DNA from: Prorocentrum cordatum
Lineage: Eukaryota; Sar; Dinophyceae; Prorocentrales; Prorocentraceae
Direction: 5' to 3'
DNA: 64,000 nt
Assembly (NCBI GenBank): GCA_963575745.1
Contig: CAUYUJ010014205.1
Location: 706,674 to 770,673 of the forward strand
A program made the position numbers and the translations under genes. Under the pieces are notes generated by a model. It had not been told where the DNA came from. It did no database searches and was given only the letters and a program-made list of their open reading frames with translations. Every line of letters starts with the position of its first letter. The stretch's first letter is position 1. Of this stretch, positions 32,038 through 40,545 are shown in pieces.

Positions 32038-32300
32038 AGTTTGAAAGGGGGCTGGAAGGCCCAGCCAACAGCTTCGCTTCAGGCGAAGCCAAGCTCCTGC
32101 TGTGTTGTGCCGTGGTAACGATAGTCCCGGTATGAGAGGAGATGCCATCTCAAGCACTAGGAATATCCTTTTGGTCTCGAGAGCGACTGTGTGCCTCGCA
32201 ATGAGGCGCAGTCATATTTGGGCGGCCGGCCGCTTGAGCCGACGCGGCCGCGGGCGCACGCTCGCTTCCACTCCTTACGTCCCTCAGCTCGCTGTAGAGT
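32038..32300 (-). repeat. Copia-A 5' LTR
   Basis: A 263-base partner of 16,694-16,955. The promoter of the element should lie here, though no TATA-like box is evident, as is usual in dinoflagellates. CCACC at 32,301-32,305 borders the outer end. Confidence 0.9.
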
Positions 32301-32384
32301 CCACCACCGTTCCCACCGCTGTCCCAACATCCCCACCGTTCTCCAACTGTCCCGAAGAGCGGGCATCGTCTGCTGGCGGCGAGG
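32301..32384. repeat. CCACCGYTGTCCC minisatellite remnant
   Basis: Degenerate units in the same orientation as the array left of Copia-A, consistent with the element interrupting one array. Confidence 0.75.
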
Positions 32385-32625
32385 GGGGGGGGGGGTCGAA
32401 CCGGTAGTGACCCCCGCTGGTTTTCGAGGGGGGGGGGTTCGAACCGGCAGTGCCCCTCCCCGGTTTTCAAGGGGGGGGGTCGAACCGGTAGTGGACCCCC
32501 CCCTTTTCATGATGGACTGGGGGCGGAATGGGGGGAGGTTCGAACCGGTAGTGACCCCCCCCGGTTTTCGAGGGGGGGGGGGCGGGTTAGGAACCCCCAG
32601 TGCCCCCCCCAGTTTTCCGCCAGCA
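32385..32625 (-). repeat. Satellite S, inverted relative to 15.5 kb
   Basis: Five units contain GGTTCGAACCGGTAGTGACC, the reverse complement of the 15,481-15,775 unit, with G-runs and CGGTTTTCGAGG. Confidence 0.9.
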
Positions 32626-32929
32626 GCGGTAGAACACGCTCTTTCCAAGATTGCCTGAGATGCATCAAGATGAATCCGAAAATTGCTTCAAGAGGCCCCG
32701 AGACCGCCCCAAGACGGCTCCAGACACCAAATAGCTCCCCAAAGAACCTTCCAAGAAAACGATATCCTTCAACGTATGGAAAGCTAATGACTTCTGCCCC
32801 TCGCCTTGACTCTTCCGATGACCATCCGAGCCCTCAGGATGCCTCCAAAAGACCCCCAGAGGGACCCAATGACGCCCAAGAGACAAGCCCAAGAGAGCCC
32901 CAAGGCCGCCCTAAGAGCGCCCCCCCTGT
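32626..32929. other. No supported gene
   Basis: Degenerate sequence with phrases like GAGGCCCCGAGACCGCCCCA shared with 880-915. Nothing else is recognised. Confidence 0.4.
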
Positions 32930-33125
32930 CATGGACACCCCCCCCCACTCCGACAGACCCCCCCCTGCTCCGGGACAGACCTCACCTCTCCGAGAAATCT
33001 CCTTCCTTCTTTCCGACAGAGCCTCTTTCCTGTCCTGCACAGACCCCGCCCTCTCTCCGACAACACCCCCCCTCTCCTTCCTTCTTTCCGACTGACCTCT
33101 CTCCCCTCCGACAGCCCCCCCTTGC
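32930..33125. repeat. C-rich CTCCGACAGACCCC minisatellite (as at 13.7-15.3 kb)
   Basis: Units share ACTCCGACAGACCCCCCC and CTCACCTCTCCGAGAAATCT with the 14.4-14.8 kb part of the larger array, so the two are copies of the same sequence, not chance C-richness. Confidence 0.9.
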
Positions 33126-33138
33126 TCGCGCACGGCCA

Positions 33139-33144
33139 CAGACA

Positions 33145-33176
<32 letters not shown>

Positions 33177-33429
33177 CCTGGAGTGCCCCGGATCGGCGGC
33201 ACTGGCCGGAGGCCACTAATTACAAGATTCCTTGATCCACCTTCTCCTCCTCCTCTTTCTCCTCATCATCATCATAATCATCATCATCATCATCATCGTC
33301 ATTATCATAATCATCAGCAGCAACGTCAGCACCATCATCACCATCCTCCTCATCAACAACAACAGCAACATCATCATCACCATCACCACCATCATCATCA
33401 TCAGCATCAGCATCAGCATCAGCACCATC

Positions 33430-33460
<31 letters not shown>

Positions 33461-33735
33461 CCATCACAGCCCTCATCCTCGCAAGCATCCTCGTTCTCAT
33501 CCTCCTCCTTCATGCTCCTGTTTATCATGTTTTTCCTGCTCTTCTTACTCCTCCTCCTCCTCCGCCTCCTCCTCGTCCTCCTCGGCCTCCTCCCCATCCT
33601 CCCTCCTCCCTCCCCCTCCTCCAGCCTCCAGCCTCCCGCCTGCCTCCTCCCGTTAGTCGTTCGTCGTCCGTTGTCGGCGTCGAGGTCGTTGTCGCCGTCG
33701 CCGTCGTCGTCGTCGCCGTCGTGCCAACCGCCAGC
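33139..33735. repeat. (CAT)n, (CTC)n and CGT microsatellites
   Basis: Runs of ATC/CAT (33,139-33,176; 33,260-33,475), CTCCTC (33,540-33,645) and GTCGTCGCCG (33,650-33,722). Single-residue ORFs are artefacts. Confidence 0.93.
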
Positions 33736-33775
33736 ATACAGAGCGCCCCGGATCGGCGGCACCGGCGGAGGCCAT
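33186..33775 (+). repeat. Direct repeat pair bracketing the microsatellites
   Basis: GCCCCGGATCGGCGGCAC occurs at 33,186-33,203 and at 33,747-33,764. Each is followed by a CGG-GGAGGCCA stretch, with 2-3 differences. A related TCCGCCGATCCGGCG lies at 13,293, also next to a CAT run. Confidence 0.75.
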
Positions 33776-33826
33776 TCAAATAGATCAACGTGCAACCCGA
33801 ATGGATACGCATCCGAAAAGAATGTG

Positions 33827-35217
33827 TTACCCACTCCACTCGATCTGCCGAGATTGGAAGGTGGCCGCAGCGACACGCTCGAGCTCGACCCGCGAGTCCC
33901 GAATCAGTAAGAGCACCCAGATTCCACTGAACGCGAGTCGGCTCCGAGACATCGACCACCACCCTCGCGAGCATTCCTTAATCGACAGAGATTGTGCCTG
34001 CTTCCTTGTCCAGAAAAAAACGCACTTCCCAGAAACTCCTGAACCTTTCCCGCAAGCGCTTGGTAGAGTGCACCCAAGCAATCCCAAACCTGTTACGGTC
34101 GACGTTGGCATGAATGGGCGCTGCAGGCATAGTTACACTGACGGTGCGCCACATCCCTTGAGCGTCACGCACTTACGAGATGCAGGCGGCGGGGATGCCC
34201 TGAAGCGCACGATGAAACGCGCGCTTGCCGAGCTCCGCGCCCTCAACGTTGTAGTCTGCGCCCAGGGCACAATCAGTTCGCAGCGGCCGTGCGATCATTG
34301 AGCGCATCAACGACAGGGTTTCGGCCGACATCCTCACGGCAAGTGACAGCGAAGATGCCTGGATCCGCAGCCCGCTGCCACTCGGACGCCCTGGCGATGG
34401 GCTCCCGGGGAGCAGCCCGAGCCGAGTCAAATTCCTTCTCCAACCTCTCAAACCTTTCCACGAGCGTGCAATGCGCCTGCTCGGAGTGGCCCACCCTCGA
34501 CTCGATCTGGTGCAAACGTGCCTCATGTGCCTGCAAGTCGAGCGCCGCGACCAATGGCTCGACCATCCTAATCAGGGTTTTGGGGAACTGAACCGAAACC
34601 ATGTTGGTGATGGCTTCCGCTGAAGCCTTCGATAACTCCGTAATGGCATCCTTCTCGATATGTTCCAACGTATCTGACATTGCCACGGGGATCTCAGTAG
34701 TGTCAGCCAGCCTGCTCACGATGGTGCGGCGCCCAAGGGTCTTGCCCCTGCTGCCACGTTGGGATGTATGGTGCTGGCGGATCTGTTTCTGCTGACTGGC
34801 CGAGAAGATCCCAGGCTCCACGAAGCTGTCATCGAAGATAGCTGCCGCGGCGGAGGCATGTCGGCTACGATCTGATCCTTTCCCCAGACTCCTGGAACGC
34901 CGAGAACCACTAGCTGCAAAACTGGAAGGAGGATGCCGAGGAAGACTGCGACGGCGCGACTGTCTTCCACGCGAAGAGCTCCTTGAAGAGATGGGCGAGA
35001 TGAGATTTCCCCTGTCGTCCTTGCAGCTGGGCGTGCCGTCGCGCTTCTTAGACTTGCGGCCTCCTGCCACGCGAGAGGTATGAACACTGTCCCGCACAGG
35101 AACTGGAAACGCCTCAATCGACATGCGTGGGCCGACGCAGGTGTTGGGTTTGATGAGAAAGAGACTGTGGTCTAGCATCGGATCAGAGGTGTCTTCTCTC
35201 TGCCCAAGGGACAACAT
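33827..35217 (-). pseudogene. Retroposed LINE-ORF1-like gene
   Basis: The frame from ATG 35,217 to 34,273 (about 314 residues) begins MLSLGQREDTSDPMLDHS. It has an Arg/Ser-rich part (SSSRGRQSRRRSLPRHPPSS) and a helical, probably coiled-coil region (HEARLHQIESRVGHSEQAHC then LVERFERLEKEFDSARAAPR). A shift then moves to 34,263-34,173 (LGADYNVEGAELGKRAFHRA) and 34,110-33,978 (RNRFGIAWVHSTKRLRERFR, SFWEVRFFLDKEAG). A basic N-terminus, coiled coil and compact C-terminal domain is the plan of LINE ORF1 RNA-binding proteins, but no endonuclease or RT follows. The spliced-leader relic just upstream shows it came from a processed mRNA. Confidence 0.65.
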
Positions 35218-35220
35218 CAC

Positions 35221-35241
35221 CTTGAGCCAAAACGGCTCCAG
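35221..35241 (-). other. Dinoflagellate spliced-leader relic
   Basis: On the minus strand this 21-mer matches the published dinoflagellate spliced leader at 18 of 21 positions by eye, with its last 12 bases (TTTTGGCTCAAG) identical. It ends one G before the ATG at 35,217. Trans-spliced leaders occur in mRNA, not genes, so a genomic copy implies reverse transcription of a mature mRNA. Confidence 0.75.
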
Positions 35242-35345
35242 AAGAAAAGGAGGAGGAGGAGAAAGAGGAGAAGGAGGAGGATGAGGAGGAGAAGATGGAG
35301 AAGGATAGAAGAGGGTGGAGGAGGAGGAGGATAACAGAAGAGGAG
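35242..35345. repeat. AGG/GAGGA-rich microsatellite
   Basis: Purine-rich AGGAGG/AGGATG run abutting the leader relic. Confidence 0.85.
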
Positions 35346-35869
35346 GGTGGAGGAGCCTTTCCTCTGAGAATCGGGGTAAGATGACAGAGGAAATAAGATC
35401 TCATGTTCACTTTGCTCAGGGAGAGCGGAGGCGAGATGAGACATTGATAAGACAGATATCCGTTAAGCTAAACCGCTCGATCAGGAATAGGAAGGGAGGG
35501 GGAAGGCCGAGGACGGACGACGACGGATCGCCCGCGCCCCCAGCGCGCTCCTTTTTCTCTCCTGCCAGCCGAGTTCGGCTGGTTTGAGCAGTAACACAGC
35601 TGCAGAAACGCAGCGTCAGTGCATGCGGACAGTTCGTTGCATGCAATCTAAGTTATCTTCTAATTGAGCATTAGGCGGAGAGGAGCATATTTACTCCCCC
35701 CGCGGCGGGCCGCGTAGAGCCCATCCAGCCACAGCACCCCCAGCCTGTGCATATGCACAACCACCGGAGCCAACCCCAAAAAGCTTTTACGGCTCAACGG
35801 TGGCTGCCAGGGGGCCAAGGGCCGAAGAGGCTCGACGTTTCCCACTATAGAAGATATACATAGTTTCTC
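35346..35869. other. No supported gene; 3' flank or LTR region of Copia-B
   Basis: Short overlapping frames only. A near-perfect palindrome (CCAGCCGAGTTCGGCTGG) lies at about 35,565-35,582. I found no partner repeat on the other side of Copia-B, so no LTR is assigned. Confidence 0.4.
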
Positions 35870-35980
35870 TCCGCTGGTCCGGCTTAGCCGACCAGTAGAG
35901 ATGTCCGCGCCCATCACGCTTAGCGTGTGGGTAAAGCATTTGGCGTGCGCATGCCGCGGGCGGAGTCGCGCGGGCCGCAA

Positions 35981-36691
35981 TCAGTTGAGGTCCCCCCGCG
36001 GATTCGACGAACTCTCTCGCCTTGGCGGCGCCGGAGGCGGCGGGTTTGAAGTCGCCGATCCCCCCGTCTGTCCGTCCGCGCCACGTGGCGTGCGAGAACG
36101 CCTTCTCTCTCTGTCGTTATTTCCAACCTGTGCCGCCTCTCTCGGCGGAAAATGATGATTATGCCCCCACTTCGACAGCCAGGTCCAGCAAGGCAAATTG
36201 TACCAATCGTCGTCATTGAGCCGCGTGATCCTGTCCCGGTGGAGGTGGTATCCGACGGGGATTCCATTCACGTGGGTCGGGTAGGACTGGTTGGGGTCGC
36301 ATGTGGGGCGGTATCCTGCGGCGCTGCTGGCAGCATCCGAGGCAGCGCCTGTAGCAGCGTCCGCCGCCGCGGGCAGCGCAAGGCTAGCGGCATCATCGGC
36401 GGCCGCGGCAGAGGCATCGTCCATGGCTGCATCGCGCGCGCGTGGGAAATCCGACCGATTCCTCGGGTCGGGATCTTGTAGATCAGCGTCTCTGGTCAGC
36501 GCGGCTGAGCCGGCGACAGAACGTGGGGGACCGATAGCCTCCTCAGACGCCTGAGCATCTGAGATGCCAGGTCGAAGAGATGGCGTGCGAGGCAAAGGTC
36601 TTGCCTTTGGTCCGGCAGGCGCGCGTGGCCCCACGATCTCGGCTTCGCCGTCGTATTCAGGGTCATTGTCCCTACTGTTCATAAATTGCAA
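35981..36691 (-). CDS. Copia-B last ORF, function unknown
   Basis: A 236-codon frame has an Ala/Asp-rich first half (hairpin-coded VAGSAAL at 36,502) and a compact second half with VNGIPVGYHLHRDRITRLND and DDWYNLPCWTWLSKWGHNHH, an aromatic/His-rich module. The end is Arg/Pro-rich. No family is recognised. Confidence 0.5.
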   Translation of the reverse strand: MQFMNSRDNDPEYDGEAEIVGPRAPAGPKARPLPRTPSLRPGISDAQASEEAIGPPRSVAGSAALTRDADLQDPDPRNRSDFPRARDAAMDDASAAAADDAASLALPAAADAATGAASDAASSAAGYRPTCDPNQSYPTHVNGIPVGYHLHRDRITRLNDDDWYNLPCWTWLSKWGHNHHFPPREAAQVGNNDRERRRSRTPRGADGQTGGSATSNPPPPAPPRRESSSNPRGDLN

Positions 36692-36805
36692 TATGCTTCT
36701 GGCCGCAGTAGCTGCGGCGACACCATATAGGCCGCTAGCAGCGCGGGCAGGACCATCTTCCCTGTCCTGAAGATCGGTACGAGGGTCAGGATACTTATCC
36801 TGCAG

Positions 36806-37681
36806 TCAAGTTATGGCCTCTTGTATTACAACACCGTGTCGACGGACGTCATTATGTACTCTCCGGCCCATTTTGCGGGCCCATGTTTCTATAATGTCAT
36901 CCGTCTCGACAGCCGCCCGAATGCGGCAGTCCAAGGCATATGCGTCGGTTCGTCTCTTTGACTCAATCTCGTCGGTGCTCACCATTTCGGGGCGAATGAT
37001 TCGCCCCGGGTAACCAATAAAGTGGTCCTCTGATATACAAAATAGCAAATTATCTCACGAATAATTGCGAAAATCCTTACGGGTCAAAGGCCCAGTTTCA
37101 TGTTTTGTGTTGAAACCAACCAACTGTCATCCATTATTTTCCTGATGATCGCCGGGATCACATAGTCCTCCGTTCCAGTCAAGGTGACCCTGCCGGGCGT
37201 AGTGGGGTTCGTTCCCGCGTGCTCAATTATGTAATGCGCGGCAACCTCCCGAAGGTCGTTCCCGAACAATCTTATTTTCATCAGACGGTCCTCATGATGA
37301 AAGTACGTGTCCCTCGGGTTCTTCAAGTGTAAGGAGTCCATCAGTTATCGACGCGGCCTTAGGCCCGCTGATTACTTTGAGGTCCAGATCCATTTGTGTC
37401 TGTTCCCGTTTCCTCGCGGCTGAGCCGGAGGCATGTCGCAATGCTGGAACTATAAGACGATGGTCCCGACACATGCCTACCCTTCTTGCAACGGAGTGTG
37501 AACTGCGAGTCGGTCGCGCTCTACAGTTGTTCTCCCAGGCGACCGGTAACCTCGCAGGAGGGTTGGCATTGTCGTCGTTGTTCCCAATATTTCCGGGAGT
37601 AACGCCAAACCATGACATGTCCAAATTTATGGCATCGTCTACTGTGGCAAGTGTAGGTACAAAGAGGTTTCCTTTCCTCAT
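36806..37681 (-). CDS. Copia-B ORF pieces, function unknown
   Basis: Three short frames (37,681-37,292; 37,341-37,084; 37,048-36,806) read in series. Recognisable parts are FVPTLATVDDAINLDMSWFG, YFHHEDRLMKIRLFGNDLRE and FIGYPGRIIRPEMVSTDEIE. They are probably one protein split by shifts. H2 at 37,417 codes SGSAAR. Confidence 0.4.
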
Positions 37682-37909
37682 GTTGTTGAACTATCGTTCC
37701 CAGCCAATTCTAAGTGTAATCAATTCGTCAGGCTCATCAGACCAATGAAATGCTTGCAGTGCTGGGCAGGATCTGGGGCGAGCGTACTGATCAAAACCAG
37801 TCGCCCACAACTTCGGCCACCATTTGTTAATAGCCGGGGTCGCCTGTGTACATTTGTGGCCGAATATTCTAGCCACGATATAAATCTCTTGACCAAAGGC
37901 CTTAAGTAT

Positions 37910-38590
37910 TCAAAGAAAAGGGGCATGTCGCGCCGGAGGCTGAGCCTCGGCGTTCGCCGGGATCCAAGCTGGAAAGTTTCCTTGCTGACTGTTGCCAAAT
38001 ATAGTGCCAGCAGCGGCCATTGTGGCAAAGTTGGCTATCCATCGTCGCTCCTGCTGATTGTTGTTGGCGACGTTTTTCGCGACGCTAGCAGAAGCTCTCG
38101 CTTGTCTCCTTATACGCGCCTCCATATATACACGACGATCCCATGGCAGAGATCCTTCGTCTTCCACAATTATCCAAATACCATGTGCCTCAAGGGATTG
38201 CGGGATAGTTTTGTATGTCCATGTCTGGGTCATGTAACCGTGTGATTCCATATGTTTATATCGGGTTGGGCAATTACAGACGGGACAGTTGGCAAAGCCC
38301 GTCCTCGCCCAGTGGTAGCGGAAGCAAAGGAATCTCTCATCATCATCCCACGGGGTAGATATAATTCGACCTTGAATTGGGGTATCCAATCTTCTTATTT
38401 CGTGGTCCCAATTGATGAGTAGTCTTTCGTCTGTGTTAACCCGGGCAATAATCGACGCGTTATCGAAGATGACCTCGTACGAAGATAATTCGCGGTCAAA
38501 GAGTATCGTCCAGCGCATCTGATTCCTTTGCCTGACAAATGAGACGGCTTTGTCGATGTCTGTAAATCTCGGTACTTCCCGGGACACCAA
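37910..38590 (-). CDS. Copia-B ORF with CPVC...H zinc-like motif
   Basis: A 226-codon frame reads FTDIDKAVSFVRQRNQMRWT, then CFRYHWARTGFANCPVCNCP and RYKHMESHGYM, a possible C-x2-C-x9-H zinc site, then WTYKTIPQSLEAHGIWIIVE. The C-terminus is basic and Ala-rich, ending with the hairpin-coded NAEAQPPARH (37,936). The function is unknown. Confidence 0.5.
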   Translation of the reverse strand: MVSREVPRFTDIDKAVSFVRQRNQMRWTILFDRELSSYEVIFDNASIIARVNTDERLLINWDHEIRRLDTPIQGRIISTPWDDDERFLCFRYHWARTGFANCPVCNCPTRYKHMESHGYMTQTWTYKTIPQSLEAHGIWIIVEDEGSLPWDRRVYMEARIRRQARASASVAKNVANNNQQERRWIANFATMAAAGTIFGNSQQGNFPAWIPANAEAQPPARHAPFL

Positions 38591-39101
38591 CGTCCCGTCT
38601 GGGCATACTCTGTACGAGAAGCGGGTAAGTACTCTGCCGGTGAAAAAAGAGGATAATATCCCATTGTTCGTGATTCTTAAGGTTGGGGAGACATGGCCAG
38701 AGGTGGCGTATGTCTTCCACGTTCAAGGTGCCCACCTTTGGGGGTTCCCCTTCTTGAGCCTGGTTGCCCATCGATACTACGGTTCTTGCGATGGGCGCTT
38801 GTCCATATCTCCTTTGGCTTAGCCATGGAGGAAAATCCGAGGGGTCAGGCAGAGTTGGGCAGTTATGTGCCGGAAGTAAACGCAATAAATCGTAATCTGC
38901 TGCGTGGCACAGCCCAGAGTTGCCCTTTGGAAAGCAAACATTTCCACTCGTAGACTCCAAAAATGCCTGCCAACTCGTAATATGTAGAGGAGATCCGTGA
39001 CTCCTGACTTGGCCAGGGTCGCATGGGACATACATTCTTTCAATCGAAGCGGTAAATGTTGAATGTCCCTGACATGCCCTATAGAATATTGGCATGGGCA
39101 T
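38496..39101 (-). CDS. Copia-B ORF, function unknown
   Basis: A 201-codon frame begins MPMPIFYRACQGHSTFTASI and includes WLSQRRYGQAPIARTVVSMG over the H2 copy at 38,815. Its last part overlaps the next ORF in another frame, so the two probably form one polypeptide. No domain is seen. Confidence 0.45.
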   Translation of the reverse strand: MPMPIFYRACQGHSTFTASIERMYVPCDPGQVRSHGSPLHITSWQAFLESTSGNVCFPKGNSGLCHAADYDLLRLLPAHNCPTLPDPSDFPPWLSQRRYGQAPIARTVVSMGNQAQEGEPPKVGTLNVEDIRHLWPCLPNLKNHEQWDIILFFHRQSTYPLLVQSMPRRDVGVPGSTEIYRHRQSRLICQAKESDALDDTL

Positions 39102-39144
39102 TTCTCTTCCATTGATCTCTTGCAGATCTTTTATTGTGTTTGTC

Positions 39145-40521
39145 TCATAGGGCGTGAATCAGTGCTCCGGCAATCTTGGGGCTGTCTTTGGGGGGAATTC
39201 CCAGCACTGCAAGTGCCCCCGCCGGCAACGCAGCTAAGCTGTGCGCAGCCAAGGCGTACGATTGGAAAGTAAATGCGTCATCATATAACTTCTGTACAAG
39301 GTCCCCAAAATAGACCCAGCCTCCTGATGATCTAGCATAATCCGAGCAGTGCCTCGCGATGCATACAGCACATTGGCCTATTATTCTGGCCGAGTCATCC
39401 GCTCGGAAACTCATGCCACTCCAGGTGTCCGAATTGCCTAAGGCAGCCGGGTTCTCATCGCCATCTTCTCCAATTATGAGTGGCCTCAAGCATGCATAGG
39501 CGCCTGGAGAAAGTCCATCCGGACAGTCATCGGAATAAAATTCGGCTCTCATATAATCCCTTGAGTACGCGAAAGATCCGTCATCTTGATTAAGGCCTGC
39601 TAGTATAGCAAAGATTGGATATTCCACAAATTCTGCCATGTATCTAAGCGTAATTTCCGATTGTTTACGGATGGCTTCGACGTTAGGTGGTACAGGGCCC
39701 GTAATATGGGCGTCCTGGAGCATCTGCTTCAGAGGCGCAGGCGTAGCCTGAAGTATGCGATAGCGCTCGTCTGTTGTCACATAGAATCGTTTCTCTTTAA
39801 ATTCAGCAGCATGCCCTACCGTTACATCTCGGTCCCCATCGTAAGGGTCCGTGTAGTGCGGTCGCCCCTGCCTTTTGTATGGGGTAGGCGGAAGGCGCAG
39901 TCTTCGGAACATATTCGTAGACGCCGGTCCATTTGGAAAAGTCTCGTCATCCATTGAGCCCAGAAAAAGAGGGTCTTTCTCGTATGGATACTTTGAGCAT
40001 GAGTCGTCCGATTCTACTTCCATTTCTTGTCCTTCCGGGTGGCCTGAGGCCCCCGGTGGCGGTGGGGCTCGGCCTTTTGGAACATGTTTTGTCCCGTCGT
40101 CGTTAATATGTAATGCTCCCTCGTCCGACGGCACTTGTGTCGGACTCGATTGCTCACCTGGTGCATCACGACGGCTCTCCTGTTCCGCTCCGGCTGAGCC
40201 GGGCGGAGGTGCAGGAGGAGTAGGCGCTCTGATCCCACTACCAGAACCTTCTGCCCTTTTGCGTCGTGACCATCGAGGTCCGTCCGCTATTATCGGAGTA
40301 CGAACAAAATCTTTGTCCACCTTCAAAACTTGTTCTACAGTGGCATTGGCAAAGTCATTCCACGCCGGGGAATGCGTGTTTAGCTGATCCAGCTCGTCTG
40401 GTCTACTTATGTCGTAGATGTCTCTTGCTGCCTTGGTGTACGATGCAGCAGTAATTCGGGCCTTTTTCATCGGAGCAGTGTTGTCGTGAGCATCATCAGC
40501 TCTTGATTGGAGCCCTCGCAA
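39145..40521 (-). CDS. Copia-B ORF, 458 codons, function unknown
   Basis: The N-terminal half is charged and Pro-rich with hairpin-coded PPPGSAGAEQ (40,190). The C-terminal half is a well-formed globular stretch: YVTTDERYRILQATPAPLKQ, AEFVEYPIFAILAGLNQDD, GYFGDLV-like WVYFGDLVQKLYDDAFTFQS and ALAAHSLAALPAGALAVLGI. It has two Cys (CAVCIARHC) that could bind a metal. No family is recognised. Confidence 0.5.
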   Translation of the reverse strand: MRGLQSRADDAHDNTAPMKKARITAASYTKAARDIYDISRPDELDQLNTHSPAWNDFANATVEQVLKVDKDFVRTPIIADGPRWSRRKRAEGSGSGIRAPTPPAPPPGSAGAEQESRRDAPGEQSSPTQVPSDEGALHINDDGTKHVPKGRAPPPPGASGHPEGQEMEVESDDSCSKYPYEKDPLFLGSMDDETFPNGPASTNMFRRLRLPPTPYKRQGRPHYTDPYDGDRDVTVGHAAEFKEKRFYVTTDERYRILQATPAPLKQMLQDAHITGPVPPNVEAIRKQSEITLRYMAEFVEYPIFAILAGLNQDDGSFAYSRDYMRAEFYSDDCPDGLSPGAYACLRPLIIGEDGDENPAALGNSDTWSGMSFRADDSARIIGQCAVCIARHCSDYARSSGGWVYFGDLVQKLYDDAFTFQSYALAAHSLAALPAGALAVLGIPPKDSPKIAGALIHAL

Positions 40522-40545
40522 GTGATAAAAGGATTTTTTCGTTCC

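Larger units (their letters stand above)
16694..32300 (-). mobile_element. Copia-A: 15.6-kb Ty1/copia LTR retrotransposon
   Basis: Direct repeats of about 262 bases bound a minus-strand coding region. Order: gag (31.8-29.9 kb), unknown ORFs, Tpt1-like (27.8-26.5), RING (25.9-25.4), protease (24.6-23.7), methyltransferase-like (23.6-21.6), integrase (20.7-19.5), RT (18.7-18.0), RNase H (17.9-17.1). Integrase before RT defines copia. The length is about three times that of a usual copia element (around 5 kb), the excess lying between gag and integrase. CCACC flanks both outer LTR ends, a candidate 5-bp target duplication. The LTRs differ at about 21 substitutions plus one indel by eye (roughly 8%), and the pol frames hold several stops and shifts, so this copy is old and probably inactive. 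Confidence 0.92.
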
